A DNA stretch of 64,000 nucleotides from Cacajao melanocephalus (lineage: Eukaryota > Chordata > Mammalia > Primates > Pitheciidae), in the NCBI GenBank assembly GCA_963573385.1, contig CAUYLG010004905.1, positions 1 through 64,000 of the forward strand, written 5' to 3'. The stretch's first letter is position 1, and each line of letters starts with the position of its first letter. The notes beneath the pieces are model-generated. The model was not told the origin of the DNA. It searched no databases and saw only the letters and a program-made list of their open reading frames with translations. Positions 13,381-24,729 of the stretch are shown here, in pieces. The position numbers and the translations under genes were made by a program.

Positions 13381-13815
13381 CACCTTATTCCTGCAAGAAT
13401 GGCCTAATAAACAATCAAAAAATAATAGATGTTGGCGTGCATGTGGTGAACAGGAACCACTTTTACACTGCTAGTCGGAATGTAAACTAGTATAACTACT
13501 ATGGAAAACAGTGTGGAGACTCCTTAAAGAACTAAAAGTAGAACTACCATTTGATCCAGCAGTCCTGTTACTGGCTATCTACCCAGAGGGAAAGAAGTCA
13601 TTATACAAAAAAGATACTTGCTCATGCATGTTTATAGCAGCACAATTTGCAATTGCAAAAATGTAGAGCCACTCAAAGTGCCCATCAATCAATGAGTGGA
13701 TAAAAACTGTGGTATAAATATATACGATGGAATACTACTCAGACATAACAAGGAATTAAGTAATGGCATTTGCAGTGACCTGAATGAGATTGGAGACTAT
13801 TATTCTAAGTGAAAT
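13381..13815 (+). pseudogene. L1 ORF2 C-terminal remnant, sense segment
   Basis: Plus-strand translation in broken frames gives '[20 protein letters not shown]' and 'IYTMEYYSDITRN', the C-terminal part of L1 ORF2p. In-frame stops interrupt it (for example before 'SHSKCPSINEWIK'). It continues into the 3' UTR remnant and the A-rich end at 14083-14095. Confidence 0.88.
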
Positions 13816-14103
13816 AACTTGGGAATAGAAAACCAAATATTGTATGTTTTCACTCATAAACGGGAGCTAAGCTATGAGGATGCAAAGGAATGAGAATGAC
13901 AAAATGGACTTTGAGGACTCAGTGGGAAAGGATAGGAGTGGGTAAGGAATAAAAGACTACAAATCAGTTGCAATGTATACTTCTCAGGTGATGGGTACAC
14001 CAAAATCTCACGAATCACCACTAAAAAACTTACTCATATAACCAAACACCACCTGTTCTCCAATAACCTATGAAAATAAAAAACTTAAAAAAAAATGGTA
14101 GAA

Positions 14104-15379
14104 CCTTACAATGTAAACCTTCTCACGGAAAACCATGTGATCCCTCTACCCTTCCTGGCCCACAGCATGCATCCAATATGCAGCACCTAACTTTTCCTTC
14201 CTGCTCTCTCTCTCCTTTTACCTCAAATAGGTTTTAAGTAATTAAAAGAAAGATCATTCTGGTTTTTTTTTTTAAAAAAAGAAAACATTTGGAAATGTAA
14301 TCTATGTAACAATATATCACAAAAATTTTAAAATAATTTACTTTTATGCTATCAATTCTTCCCTTAGTCTACAACTTGTCAATACAGCAAAGTTTCCTAT
14401 TTCTCCTGATAACAGACATATTTAATCCTTTTAGTATAATGTGCTACAATGAGGTCCATAAAACTTAGAGTTTAAAATGATTTTATAGCTCCTAAAATGA
14501 CCTCCTGCCCATGCTCCTTGCCAAAAAATTGATTAAATTCACATATTACATTTTTTTCTAACCCTGGAAAGTAATAGGAATCATAAAACAATAATTTATA
14601 AAGAAAACCTGTAGGTTTAATTCTCTTTTTTAAAACTAGATTATATTCTAAATATTTATTAGGCAATTTCCTGAGGTTAAAAAACATACACAGAAACTTA
14701 GATTTTTAGAGTATCAAAAATCATCTGCTTCAACTTTAAATTGGTACAAATTTAAAAATAATTACAGCATTAAACAATATTCCTTTTCCAGCCTCTTCTC
14801 TCTGTCATAACAGGAATTTTGGCTTCCATCTATCCAATCCTTATGGTAATTTTAAGTTGTCAGCATGTTAAACTATTAAGTTGAAACAATAATTCTTAAT
14901 TTTTTTAAAACTAATATTGTCTAAATTGCTTCAAAGCTTCAAACTCAACATGTTTAAAAGAAACCACTCAGTCATTCAACACTTAGTTTTCCAAGTAATT
15001 TTCCTTCTAGGCAGAAAAGTAATTGGTCTCAGAAGCCGATTGTGTTCCCTTCTTTGCACTGGCTGCCAGAAAGCTCAGAATCAAATGTGCAGTTAACGTA
15101 TATGACCTAGAGTATTCATGTTGTTGATCGACCTCACTGTAAGCTTCCTGCTGTTTTTCCTACCCTTATATTCTAACTTGCTTACTCATCTTACTCTGCA
15201 AATTTTGTGATTATATTCTATATGTGTATGTAACGTTAAATTGCTTAATTTTTTAAGTTGGGTATAGATACACTCGAAAATAAATCAATCCCACTAAAAT
15301 TGCACTCTTCCAGCATTCTTCAGCTCAGTGACTCTAAAGATATGATCCCCTTATCCTCTTTGACCTTACCTTTTCTTTA
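14104..15379. other. Unassigned AT-rich DNA
   Basis: No nameable element. A 71-codon minus frame at 14472-14687 is lysine/phenylalanine-rich, as expected from AT-rich DNA. Confidence 0.6.
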
Positions 15380-15610
15380 CTCCACATTCAATGGTTGATA
15401 AAATCCTAAAGTTTCTAACCCTTAAATCTCTCCAAAGGCCTTCTTTTCTCTTTAACAGTACCATCATTGTCTTAGTTTAGAAATTCAATAGCTTTTGACT
15501 TGGTCTCTCAGATATTGCCTCATCTCTTTAAAACATCTTTTATACTATTGCCAAAAATGACCTTTAAAAAAAACACAAGTTTGACTACACATGCCACAGT
15601 TAAAAGCACA
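15380..15610 (+). mobile_element. L2-like LINE fragment
   Basis: 'tgcctcatctctttaaaaca', 'atgacctttaaaaaaaac' and 'gtttgactacacatgccac' loosely follow the L2 segment 'agtgatccttttaaaacata' and 'agatcatgtcactcc'. Very decayed. Confidence 0.35.
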
Positions 15611-16367
15611 ACAAAGTAACATAGTCACAAATAGGGTGTACTCCTGGGCTCTTATTTTTGCTGAATCTATAACTTGTGTATGTACCATCATCCATGTGTT
15701 CTCTTACAAATAGGTATTTCTAAGAAAAACTATTAGGCTTCCTTTTGTAAAAGCTAAATTGCACAAGACAATGAGGATTTTACTAGCCTGCCACAATAAG
15801 GAGAACATTTATTAATTTGGAGAATCTCAAAGGAAGCGGGGTGGGTGGAGAAAAGAGGCTGAAAAGGAAAAGGGCTGGAGTTTTATAGAGGGAGATAGAC
15901 AAGAGGATCATCTAGAGTCGTAATGGAGTCATGGAGAATGACGGAGATGCCTCTCATTGAAGCCATTGAGGAAGGGCGGAGGTGGGAATATGCTGGAGCA
16001 GAGCATGCTCTGATAGCCATTTCTGGGAACACAAAGGCATGGAGTTATTTTGGGAAGGGAAAGAAGGACAGGGAGATATCATAACCATCACTGTTTTCCA
16101 GGAACACAGGGTTCATGTAAAGTTGGATATTGTCATCATTCATCTATTTTGTGAAATTGCATGTCTTCACATTTATATTAAAACTGAATACAAATGAAAA
16201 CAAAGAAATGCCAATTTCTGAATGTCCCCTGTTGTTCCCCTTGTACAGCCTTATATAAGTGGTACATTTTCATCTTAAGAGGAAGGAAGGCTGAATATAC
16301 AGAGATATCTATAAAATCACTTTCAGACTTGCCAGTAATGGGGAGAATAGGGAGTGGCCCCAAGAAG
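15611..16367. other. Unassigned DNA with purine-rich stretch
   Basis: 15.78-16.08 kb is purine-rich ('ggaagcggggtgggtggag', 'ggctgaaaaggaaaagggc') and could be part of an old LTR, but I cannot place it. Frames at 15982-16197 and 16194-16430 show no domains. Confidence 0.5.
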
Positions 16368-16455
16368 TTGATTTATTCAAGGAACACCCTCTCCACCCCA
16401 ATGCCAGGTGATGCTGATGGAAATGGCTAGCAGGCCATGCTTTGAGAAACCCTGG
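16368..16455 (+). mobile_element. MER5A-type hAT-Charlie 3' part
   Basis: 'caggtgatgctgatggaaat' then 'ggccatgctttgagaaacc' match the MER5A end ('caggtgatgctgatgctgct', 'ccacactttgagaaccac'). Confidence 0.7.
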
Positions 16456-17914
16456 CCTGGAATGTCATCTAGCTTACTCTTTGCTATAATTGAAATTTTC
16501 CTTTTACCTCTCACTTAATAACCATGAGCACTACCAATCCCTGCAATTCAGGCAAGACGAATGAATTCCACGCTGCTGATGGAGCTATTGTTTCAGATCA
16601 CAGCATTGATTAGGGATCAGGAGTCATTTAGTAGGCCTCTGGTTTCCAAGAGTAGCTTAAGCTCTAATTTCATAGCCATTAAATCATCCTGGATTCCTCC
16701 CTTTTAATGGCATGTTGGTAGTGCAGTTATAGCTCACTAGAGAGCAGGCTTGCCTCAGCTGTTCCTGCCTCAGCCAGGTGGTCAGAGGAAAAATGAATTT
16801 GCTTACCTGGGAAAACAGGTTGCCTATAAATCAAAAGAGGTCAGGTTATGTCCACCAGATGGAGGTTTTAAAATCTTAATGTGTAAGTTAAGATATAATG
16901 AATTACTGGAGGTGAAATTTTAGTAAGGTTGAACCATTTTGTTGCCTTCTGGGATCCAGGGGGAGAGAAAGGTTACTGTTACAGTGAACAAGAATGAAGT
17001 CAGATTTTCATCTGAGGTGACCTAATTACCAGGGATGCGATTCTGACCCATTAATTTTCAAAATCATATATAATTATCACTATGGCTTACTGAGGCTCAA
17101 AAATGTGTTTTTTTCTTCTAAGTGTATAGTTTCTTTTCCATGAGTCCTGGATTTAGGCATCTTATGAATATTGTGGTTTAAGAGGACTCTAAAACATCCA
17201 AGAAATCTCTCTGTCTCCTTTCTGTCTCTTTCTTGTCTGCTATTTCTTTAGCCCTGAAATGCATAATGAAAGGTTACAAAAAACAAGAAGAATTGTCAGT
17301 TTTCTCTTTTGAGACAATTAAAAAATTGATAGACTATTTAACATAAAGCTTTCGTGTTAACTGTGGACTTCATTCATCCACATTGCCTCTCTAGAATTAG
17401 CTGTAGGAACACATTTAGCTGTGAATGACTTTTTACTCTGAAAGAGACAGTCAGAAGGGAAGCGGAAACATTCCATGAGTGACAAAGGATATTATCAAAA
17501 ATGCTTACTTATTCCAGTGTATGAATATAGTATTTGTACAAAGTAAATAATTTAAAATTATTTTAAAGGTTCATTTCAGCTGGGAATTATGAGTATCTTC
17601 TTCCCTCACTTGGACTTTTTTGCCTTAAAATTTCAGTAGTATACTTGTTTCTCAACCGCCTTTTTGGAAAAATGTAAAAATTTGCATAATAACACTTGTC
17701 TCCTGACATACTGGAGATGTTTTCCTTTTGATTCTCTGGCTACACTGAGATGACCAGCAGAGAACGTGACTTTTTTGTAGAGGAGAGGACATCTGAGTAA
17801 GTGGGTCTTTCAATACACAGATTCTTCATTAGTCTCTTCTCATAAAGTTCTTTCCCTAGCTTTAATCCTTAGCTACCTTTAAAATACTGCACCTTTACAT
17901 TTCAGATCTTTGTT
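16456..17914. other. Unassigned DNA
   Basis: Nearly 1.5 kb with no family that I recognise and no open frame of 60 codons or more starting at ATG. Confidence 0.6.
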
Positions 17915-17921
17915 GAGACGT

Positions 17922-17929
<8 letters not shown>

Positions 17930-17953
<24 letters not shown>

Positions 17954-18220
17954 TTTTTTTTGGTTGAGATGAAGTCTCCCTCTGTTGCCCAGGCTGGAGT
18001 GTGCAATGGTGTGATCTTGGCTCACTGCAACCTTCGCCTCCCGGGTTCAAGCAATTCTCCTGCTTTAGCCTCCTAAGTAGCTGGAATTACAGGTGCATGC
18101 CACCACACCCAGCTAATTTTATTTTTCTGTATTTTTAATAGAGATGGGGTTTCACCATGTTGGTCAGGCTGGTCTGAAACTCCTGATCTCATGATCTGCC
18201 CACCTCAGCCTCCCAAAGTA
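17930..18220 (-). mobile_element. Alu SINE, antisense, 5'-truncated, with TSD
   Basis: A long T-run tail, then Alu arms in antisense; the copy stops at 'cagcctcccaaagta', lacking the last ~40 bp that would hold the 5' end. A 15-bp duplication flanks it ('gagacgtttttcttt' at 17915-17929, 'gagatgtttttcttt' at 18221-18235, one mismatch), so the truncation dates from insertion. Confidence 0.96.
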
Positions 18221-18235
18221 GAGATGTTTTTCTTT

Positions 18236-19763
18236 GGACTTACAACTTTAAAGTTCTTTCACATAAAATGAAGCGTCTATTTTAAAAGATTTAAATTTTT
18301 GAAACATATTAAATCATTTGATAGATACTATTACCCTTAATGGAAATGAAAGAAATATACACACCTTTAATTTTCTTTAGTAAAGTGAATTTTAATGAGA
18401 ACAATGTAAATGGGAATTGTGATTCTAGGTGTGACTCATGTTTTGACACAGATTTCTGCTTTGACGTTATTTAATCATATGTACTTTTAATTCTTATGGG
18501 TTGGGGTTAAAATTCATTTCTTTAGCTTATTTTTAAGTAGTTATAAATGTGGAGGTACCCAATAATAATTTATATCGAACATATTATCCATTATATTTTA
18601 AGACCTTTATGCAATAAGTCCCTCCACTTTTCTATGTTCTCATCTTCTTAGAAGTATGGGCATCAGAGTTAAATTGATTTGGAGAAAGTTCCTTAAATAA
18701 ACCAATATTATTTCCACAAAGTAAATTTATGTTAATGTAGATAATGAGGTATGTAACAAGATGGATTTAGTTCTCAGTATTATGCTTGAAGTGAGTTGAC
18801 CTCAGAAAAATTGAACATGAATGCTTCACCTCAGTGAGAATGGTTGTCCATGCAGTATATATGATTTTTCACTGAGCTATGTAGGTCCATACCTATAAGC
18901 CAGATAAAATATGTACCAGCTCATTTGCCTGATTCTTTGATCTTCTGTGAACATGCTGAGTCAAAAATTAGGACATCTTCTATCTATAATAGTCCATTTG
19001 CAAATAAATGCACAGACTTGTTATAGGACACATCATTTGTTGCCTTGCTTGCTTTGGGAAGCATCATTTGTTGCCTTAGCAAACAACAAATGAGGCTTCT
19101 TGCCTTTGGGTTTCCAGTTAAGTTACTAAAATAAGCCATTGACACAATCTGAAGTACGCTTTCACTGCTCTGTATTTTCCTTCTACAGGAATTTAGAGAA
19201 TTCAAGGACAACAAATCATATGATTCCTCATTCAACAGCTCGATAAAGCATGTCCCTAGCATATGCCTTTGAAACGGAAGAGATAAAATCGGGAGTTAAA
19301 TTTACTTTTATGAATTATTTCTTAAAATATATAAAAATAATTGGCAATCCAAGTGTAATTTTTAAATATTGTCACTGAGACTATAACAATTCCCATGTCA
19401 ATATCTCTTGTTTTTCTGAGCAGTAAGACAAGCTTTTCAGTTGATGTTATTTTTCTATACTAAAAAAAAATGTGTATGGTCCCTTTGTCATGTCTGATGT
19501 GTATGACCCATTCTGCCAATAGTTTTAACGTCCTCACCACTGTAAATGATCATTTCATTGGCCTAAGTAAAATGAAAGCAGCAGACCTTGAAAGACAAAT
19601 CTATTGAACAGTATTTTGACTAGTTTACTGATTTTCTATTGTAGAAATGACCAATAAATTTTTGTTGTAGAAATAAGAATAAACAATTACATTCATTTTT
19701 CTGATGGGAATATAAAAAATGTAATTCAAGGATTTGACAAAGTAACAAACAGACAAACATAGG
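18236..19763. other. Unassigned DNA with small direct repeat
   Basis: No named element. 'catcatttgttgcctt' occurs at 19031-19046 and again at 19062-19077, followed by 'aacaacaaatga', a partial inverse of the same words. The 92-codon minus frame at 18984-19262 covers this repeat and has no domain. Confidence 0.6.
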
Positions 19764-20038
19764 TGCTATGGTTTGAATATGGGTTATCCCCACTAAAACT
19801 TGTGTTGGGGTTTCGTGTCTAATTGAGCAATATTCAGAGGTGTTGCTTTTAAGAGGTGATTAGGTCACTAAGATGGATCAATGACTTTCTGGTGAAACTG
19901 GGTTAGTTCTCAAGGGAATGGTTTCGTTATCACAGGAGCAAATTAGTAAGCTAAATAAATCTCTTTCTTTTATAAAGTACTCCATTGCAGATATTTTGTT
20001 ATAGCAACAGAAAACAGATGACAATACATCATAATCCA
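19764..20038 (+). mobile_element. MaLR LTR (MLT1/MST type)
   Basis: Begins 'tgctatggtttgaatatggg', contains 'ggtgattaggtcac', an 'aataaatctctttcttttat' polyadenylation region and ends 'tattttgttatagcaacag' to 'acaataca'. These are the landmarks of an ERVL-MaLR LTR. It is shorter than a full MLT1/MST LTR (275 bp), with internal deletions. No internal retroviral sequence is attached. Confidence 0.85.
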
Positions 20039-20129
20039 AGTCTGTTGAGGCTAGTGAAACAAATTCTGGTGACTGTTTCACATTAATTTTTGATGGTGCT
20101 AATATTGGTGATAATAATGGCAGTAACCA

Positions 20130-20290
20130 CACATAGCAGTTTGCTGTTTGGTAGGGATTCTTCTAAGCATTTTGATATAAGCTAGTTTAGTTTTCAAAAT
20201 TATCCTAAGAGGCCAGTACCATTATTGTTTCTATTTTATATTTGGAAAAAAGCTATAGTGCATAAAGTTAACAACCAGCAGTGATGATGT
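20130..20290 (-). mobile_element. MIR SINE, antisense
   Basis: 'gattcttctaagcattttga', 'agttttcaaaattatcctaa', 'gaggccagtaccattattg' and a 'ttttatatttggaaaaaagc' segment follow the antisense MIR. Confidence 0.65.
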
Positions 20291-21156
20291 TTTGAAAGGA
20301 CCGGCTCTCACATGCAGGTCTTACTTTGTGCACCTCTATTTTGAAATCAGTCTACTTCTAGACTTACTGTAAAATTCATTCTTAGCTATGATGTCCATGG
20401 GTAGTAAAACTTAAACTGGAAATATGTTTAAATGTAAGGTTGTTGGTTGACAATTACAGATTATTACCACCCAGTGAGCATCTACTGATTTGAATATCTA
20501 TGGTATTTGCTGTGCTGTGGTCTAACTTTCTAAACTTCCTCCTCATCATTCTTAAGATACTCATCCTGATAAGCATAGTCCTCTGGAAGGAATCCTAAAT
20601 TCAGTTTGTAACTCCTTCCAAGCAGCTCAGTTCTAGATCCGCTCCTTTAGGCCTCCTTTTCTTTTCTGCAGGAAGAACAAAAGAGATTTTAGAGATAGTC
20701 CTTATGAGGAGCTGCTAAACAAGCAAACCATTTCCATAGCACAAATTCAGACTTTGAGATTCCTTTTCCAGGTATGATACATTAAGTCATGTCAATAACT
20801 AGAGAAAACAATGGATACTTTACAGTAAAATAATATTTTTAAAGACAATGAGAAGATTTGGAAACAACAAAGACTAGAGGAAATGATATTCCAAAAGGAA
20901 AAACCCTTTACTATGTGACCTGAGAGCTGATAGTTATTTTCTTTCCTATGGACATTTGCAGATTCAAGGTATGGGTCAAGGATGGTGTCTGGCCTAGGCA
21001 AACGTAGACAAAGCAATGGAACATTTGGTGGTCCAGTGGGTTGTTGTGATGGAGAGTAATCTAAAGGACCTGCAAAGAAAAAGTTAGCTTTCCCCAGGAA
21101 GCATTTGCTGTGTTCTGGAGTAGAAGAGGAGGATGAGGAACTCTTCAGCAGTAATC
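20291..21156. other. Unassigned DNA
   Basis: No repeat recognised. The 74-codon minus frame at 20792-21016 has no domain. Confidence 0.6.
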
Positions 21157-21168
21157 AGAAAACAACAT

Positions 21169-21412
21169 CCTGGCCAAGAGATCAAGAACATCCTGGCCAG
21201 CATGGTGAAGCCCCATCTCTAAGAAAAATACAATAATTAGCTGGGTTTGGTGACACGCACCTGTAATCCCAGCTACTCAGGAGGCTGAGGCAGGAGAATC
21301 TCTTGAAACAGGGAGGCAGAGGTTTCAGTGAGCAGAGATCATGCCACTGCACTCCCGCCTGGCGACAGAGGGAGACTCCATCTAAAAAAATAAAAATTAA
21401 AAACACAAGAAA
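21169..21412 (+). mobile_element. Alu SINE, sense, 5'-truncated, exact TSD
   Basis: Starts inside the left arm ('caagagatcaagaacatcct') and runs to an A-rich tail. A perfect 12-bp duplication 'agaaaacaacat' flanks it (21157-21168 and 21413-21424). It lies 730 bp from an Alu in the opposite orientation. Confidence 0.97.
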
Positions 21413-21424
21413 AGAAAACAACAT

Positions 21425-22074
21425 TTCATTGAGGTAACCTGACACAAACATGCCCCAGGTTCCCTGTTAAGACTCCAGAAATTTGAAACTATGTGAAGTA
21501 TTAGCCAAGAGAGTTAAACTCAAACCTCTGAAGGCATAACTTGATCTCCTGTAGTCTTTCAAGCTCAGTGGACAGGGATCTACCTGCCTCTCAATCAAAA
21601 GTCTTTGAGGCCACATCTGAGGAATGAGAATGAAGCAGATATGAATTGAATTAAACTAAATCTTCATCTCAGCCCAAGCCAGGCTCCATCCTTGGGATTG
21701 ATGTGTCTAAGTTCTGTATGTCTAACTGAGAAAAGCATAATTCTTTCTTGGGGAGTGGGGCAAGCATCATCTGGACCAATAATCAAGACAAATAAAAGCA
21801 TACCCACAGATTATTCAGAAACTGGAATTAGCAGACAAGAACATTAACCATTATCAATATTAATTAAATAAAATTATACAGAAGATAGGCAAGATAGATG
21901 AAATAAGAGTTTTGAAAGATATTTGGAATCTATAAAAAATGGATGTTTGTCAATGATGAGAAATATGTTATCTACAATGAGATCCCTTGAAATTATCTAA
22001 ACTTTAATAACAAGATTGTAGGATATTGGAGACGTTGAGAAACTGGGAGAAAGGGAATCAGTATCAGTGAAACA
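21425..22074. other. Unassigned DNA
   Basis: AT-rich with A-rich patches near 21880; no gene or named repeat seen. Confidence 0.6.
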
Positions 22075-23239
<1,165 letters not shown>

Positions 23240-23430
23240 TCTGCCCATTTTGAGCACCTCCAAAGAAGGCACTTTACATGTGTATCTCTTATTTCATCCT
23301 ATTCTTATTCTCATTTTAGAGTTGAAACAGGTTTATAAACAGAATAAAAAATTTTCTTGAGGAAACTCAGATGTTAGTAGAAAAGTCTGAATTTAAACCC
23401 AATTTTATGTAAGGCCAAAACCCTTCTTTT
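23240..23430 (-). mobile_element. MIR SINE, antisense
   Basis: 'aaggcactttacatgtgtat', 'ctcttatttcatcctattc', 'cattttagagttgaaacagg' and 'ctgaatttaaacccaatttt' keep MIR order. Confidence 0.7.
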
Positions 23431-24337
23431 TTCACTGTGGGAAACTGCCTTGGCAATTATAGCACATAATTATAATGACAATGCCTTGTGTACCTACACC
23501 TTTCTACAAGTGCCAAAGTGCTGTACAAAAGCAGGCAACTCTCTATGCCCATGAGGTGAGTGTGTGTATATTATTACTCGCAGACAGCCAACTGTACAGA
23601 CTGCATTGAAAGTGGGCCTGTGTCTCAGGACTCTCTACGCAAAAACACTTCTGACTCTTGAGCACATTTCCAAAACAAATCAAATCGAAAGAGCAGGAAT
23701 CCCAAAACTAGATGGCCTCCTAACATTGGTTCTTATTTGATTTTTTTTGCCTTTGTACCTGGGCATATTTCTTTTTTTTCATCTAGAAGTCATGTCTCTG
23801 AAATATGTTCTTCATGACATCGACTACATCTCCTCCCCTCTACTCCCATGTGTGAAGCAACACCCATTCACACTACTCTCACCTGCCTATAGAAGAAACA
23901 CACAGAACATTGAGAATGAAACAAAAACCATTGGCCTTTTCTTTGATCCAGAAAGAATTAATACGAGCATCTTTGGCATCTGTGTTCTGTTTATGTCTAT
24001 GCCTCTCTATCTCTAGCTCTGTCTTTGTTATCTCCACTAAATGAGCTTTGCTTAGTTTTGTTTAAAACACATTTGGTCACTCTGCCTGTATTGTTTACAT
24101 AGCTTGCTGAACTTAAACCTGCCACTGCTCTTCATTCCAGTCAAAGGGATGAAGAAGGAGTTTATGAAAGCAAAAACAGATCGTTTACATTGAAGATAAC
24201 AGGCAGTGTTTCTCTAACAGCTCTGGGACACAGAGTGCTGATTCTTCTGGATATAAGGCTCTCCCCAAAGGATCAAGTAATAGGAATCCTTCACAAAATC
24301 TTATTTGGTCCCCAAGTTATGAAGATTGTCTCTTACT
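23431..24337. other. Unassigned DNA
   Basis: 23.46-23.60 kb may include another short MIR-like piece ('ctacaagtgccaaagtgctg'), too weak to call. The 89-codon plus frame at 23747-24016 has no domain. Confidence 0.5.
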
Positions 24338-24729
24338 TTCTTTTTTTTCCTTAGAGAGAGAGAGACAGTGGGGTAGGGTTTCAATCTGCCACTTAGGCTG
24401 GAGTGCAGTGACATAATCATAGCTTACTGCAGCCTGAAACTCCTAGGCTTAAGCAATCCTCCCACCTCAGCCTCCTGAGTAACTGGAACAACATACATGC
24501 ACCACCACCAGCTAATTTAAATTTTTTTGTGGAGAAAGGATCTTGCTATTGTTCACAGGTCCTAAACTGAGCTGAGATCAAAGATTCTTGCTATGTTGCA
24601 CTGGTTCTATGGTGCACAGGTCCAAGACAGGAAGAATGCTTGAGGTCTTAAACTCCTGGTCTCAAGAAATCCTCCTGTATTGGCCTCCCAAAATGCAGGG
24701 AGTATAGGTGTGAGCCACCATGCCTAGCC
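24338..24729 (-). mobile_element. AluJ-like SINE, antisense, with internal insertion
   Basis: J-type markers are present ('acataatcatagcttactgc', 'ggcttaagcaatcctcccac', 'aaaggatcttgctat'). The right arm is lengthened by about 90 bp (24547-24640) carrying 'tcttgctat' and 'cacaggtcc' twice each. The end is 'gtgagccaccatgcctagcc'. Confidence 0.93.

Larger units (their letters stand above)
11881..14095 (+). mobile_element. L1 with 5' inversion (twin-priming type)
   Basis: 11881-13380 is L1 ORF2 sequence in antisense and 13381-14095 is the adjoining ORF2 end plus 3' UTR in sense, ending with 'gaaaataaaaaacttaaaa'. At the left edge the antisense part starts at the sequence equivalent to 'cagggatatgcaaatcaga'; the sense part resumes at 'caccttattcctgcaagaat'. 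In L1 these are separated by only about 15-20 bp, so the breakpoints are nearly contiguous. This is the expected product of twin priming: 5' segment inverted, 3' segment sense, poly(A) at the right. Flanks 'aatgcatagaa' (11870-11880) and 'aatggtagaa' (14094-14103) look like a slightly diverged target-site duplication. Age is L1PB/L1MA-like, by impression. Confidence 0.92.
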
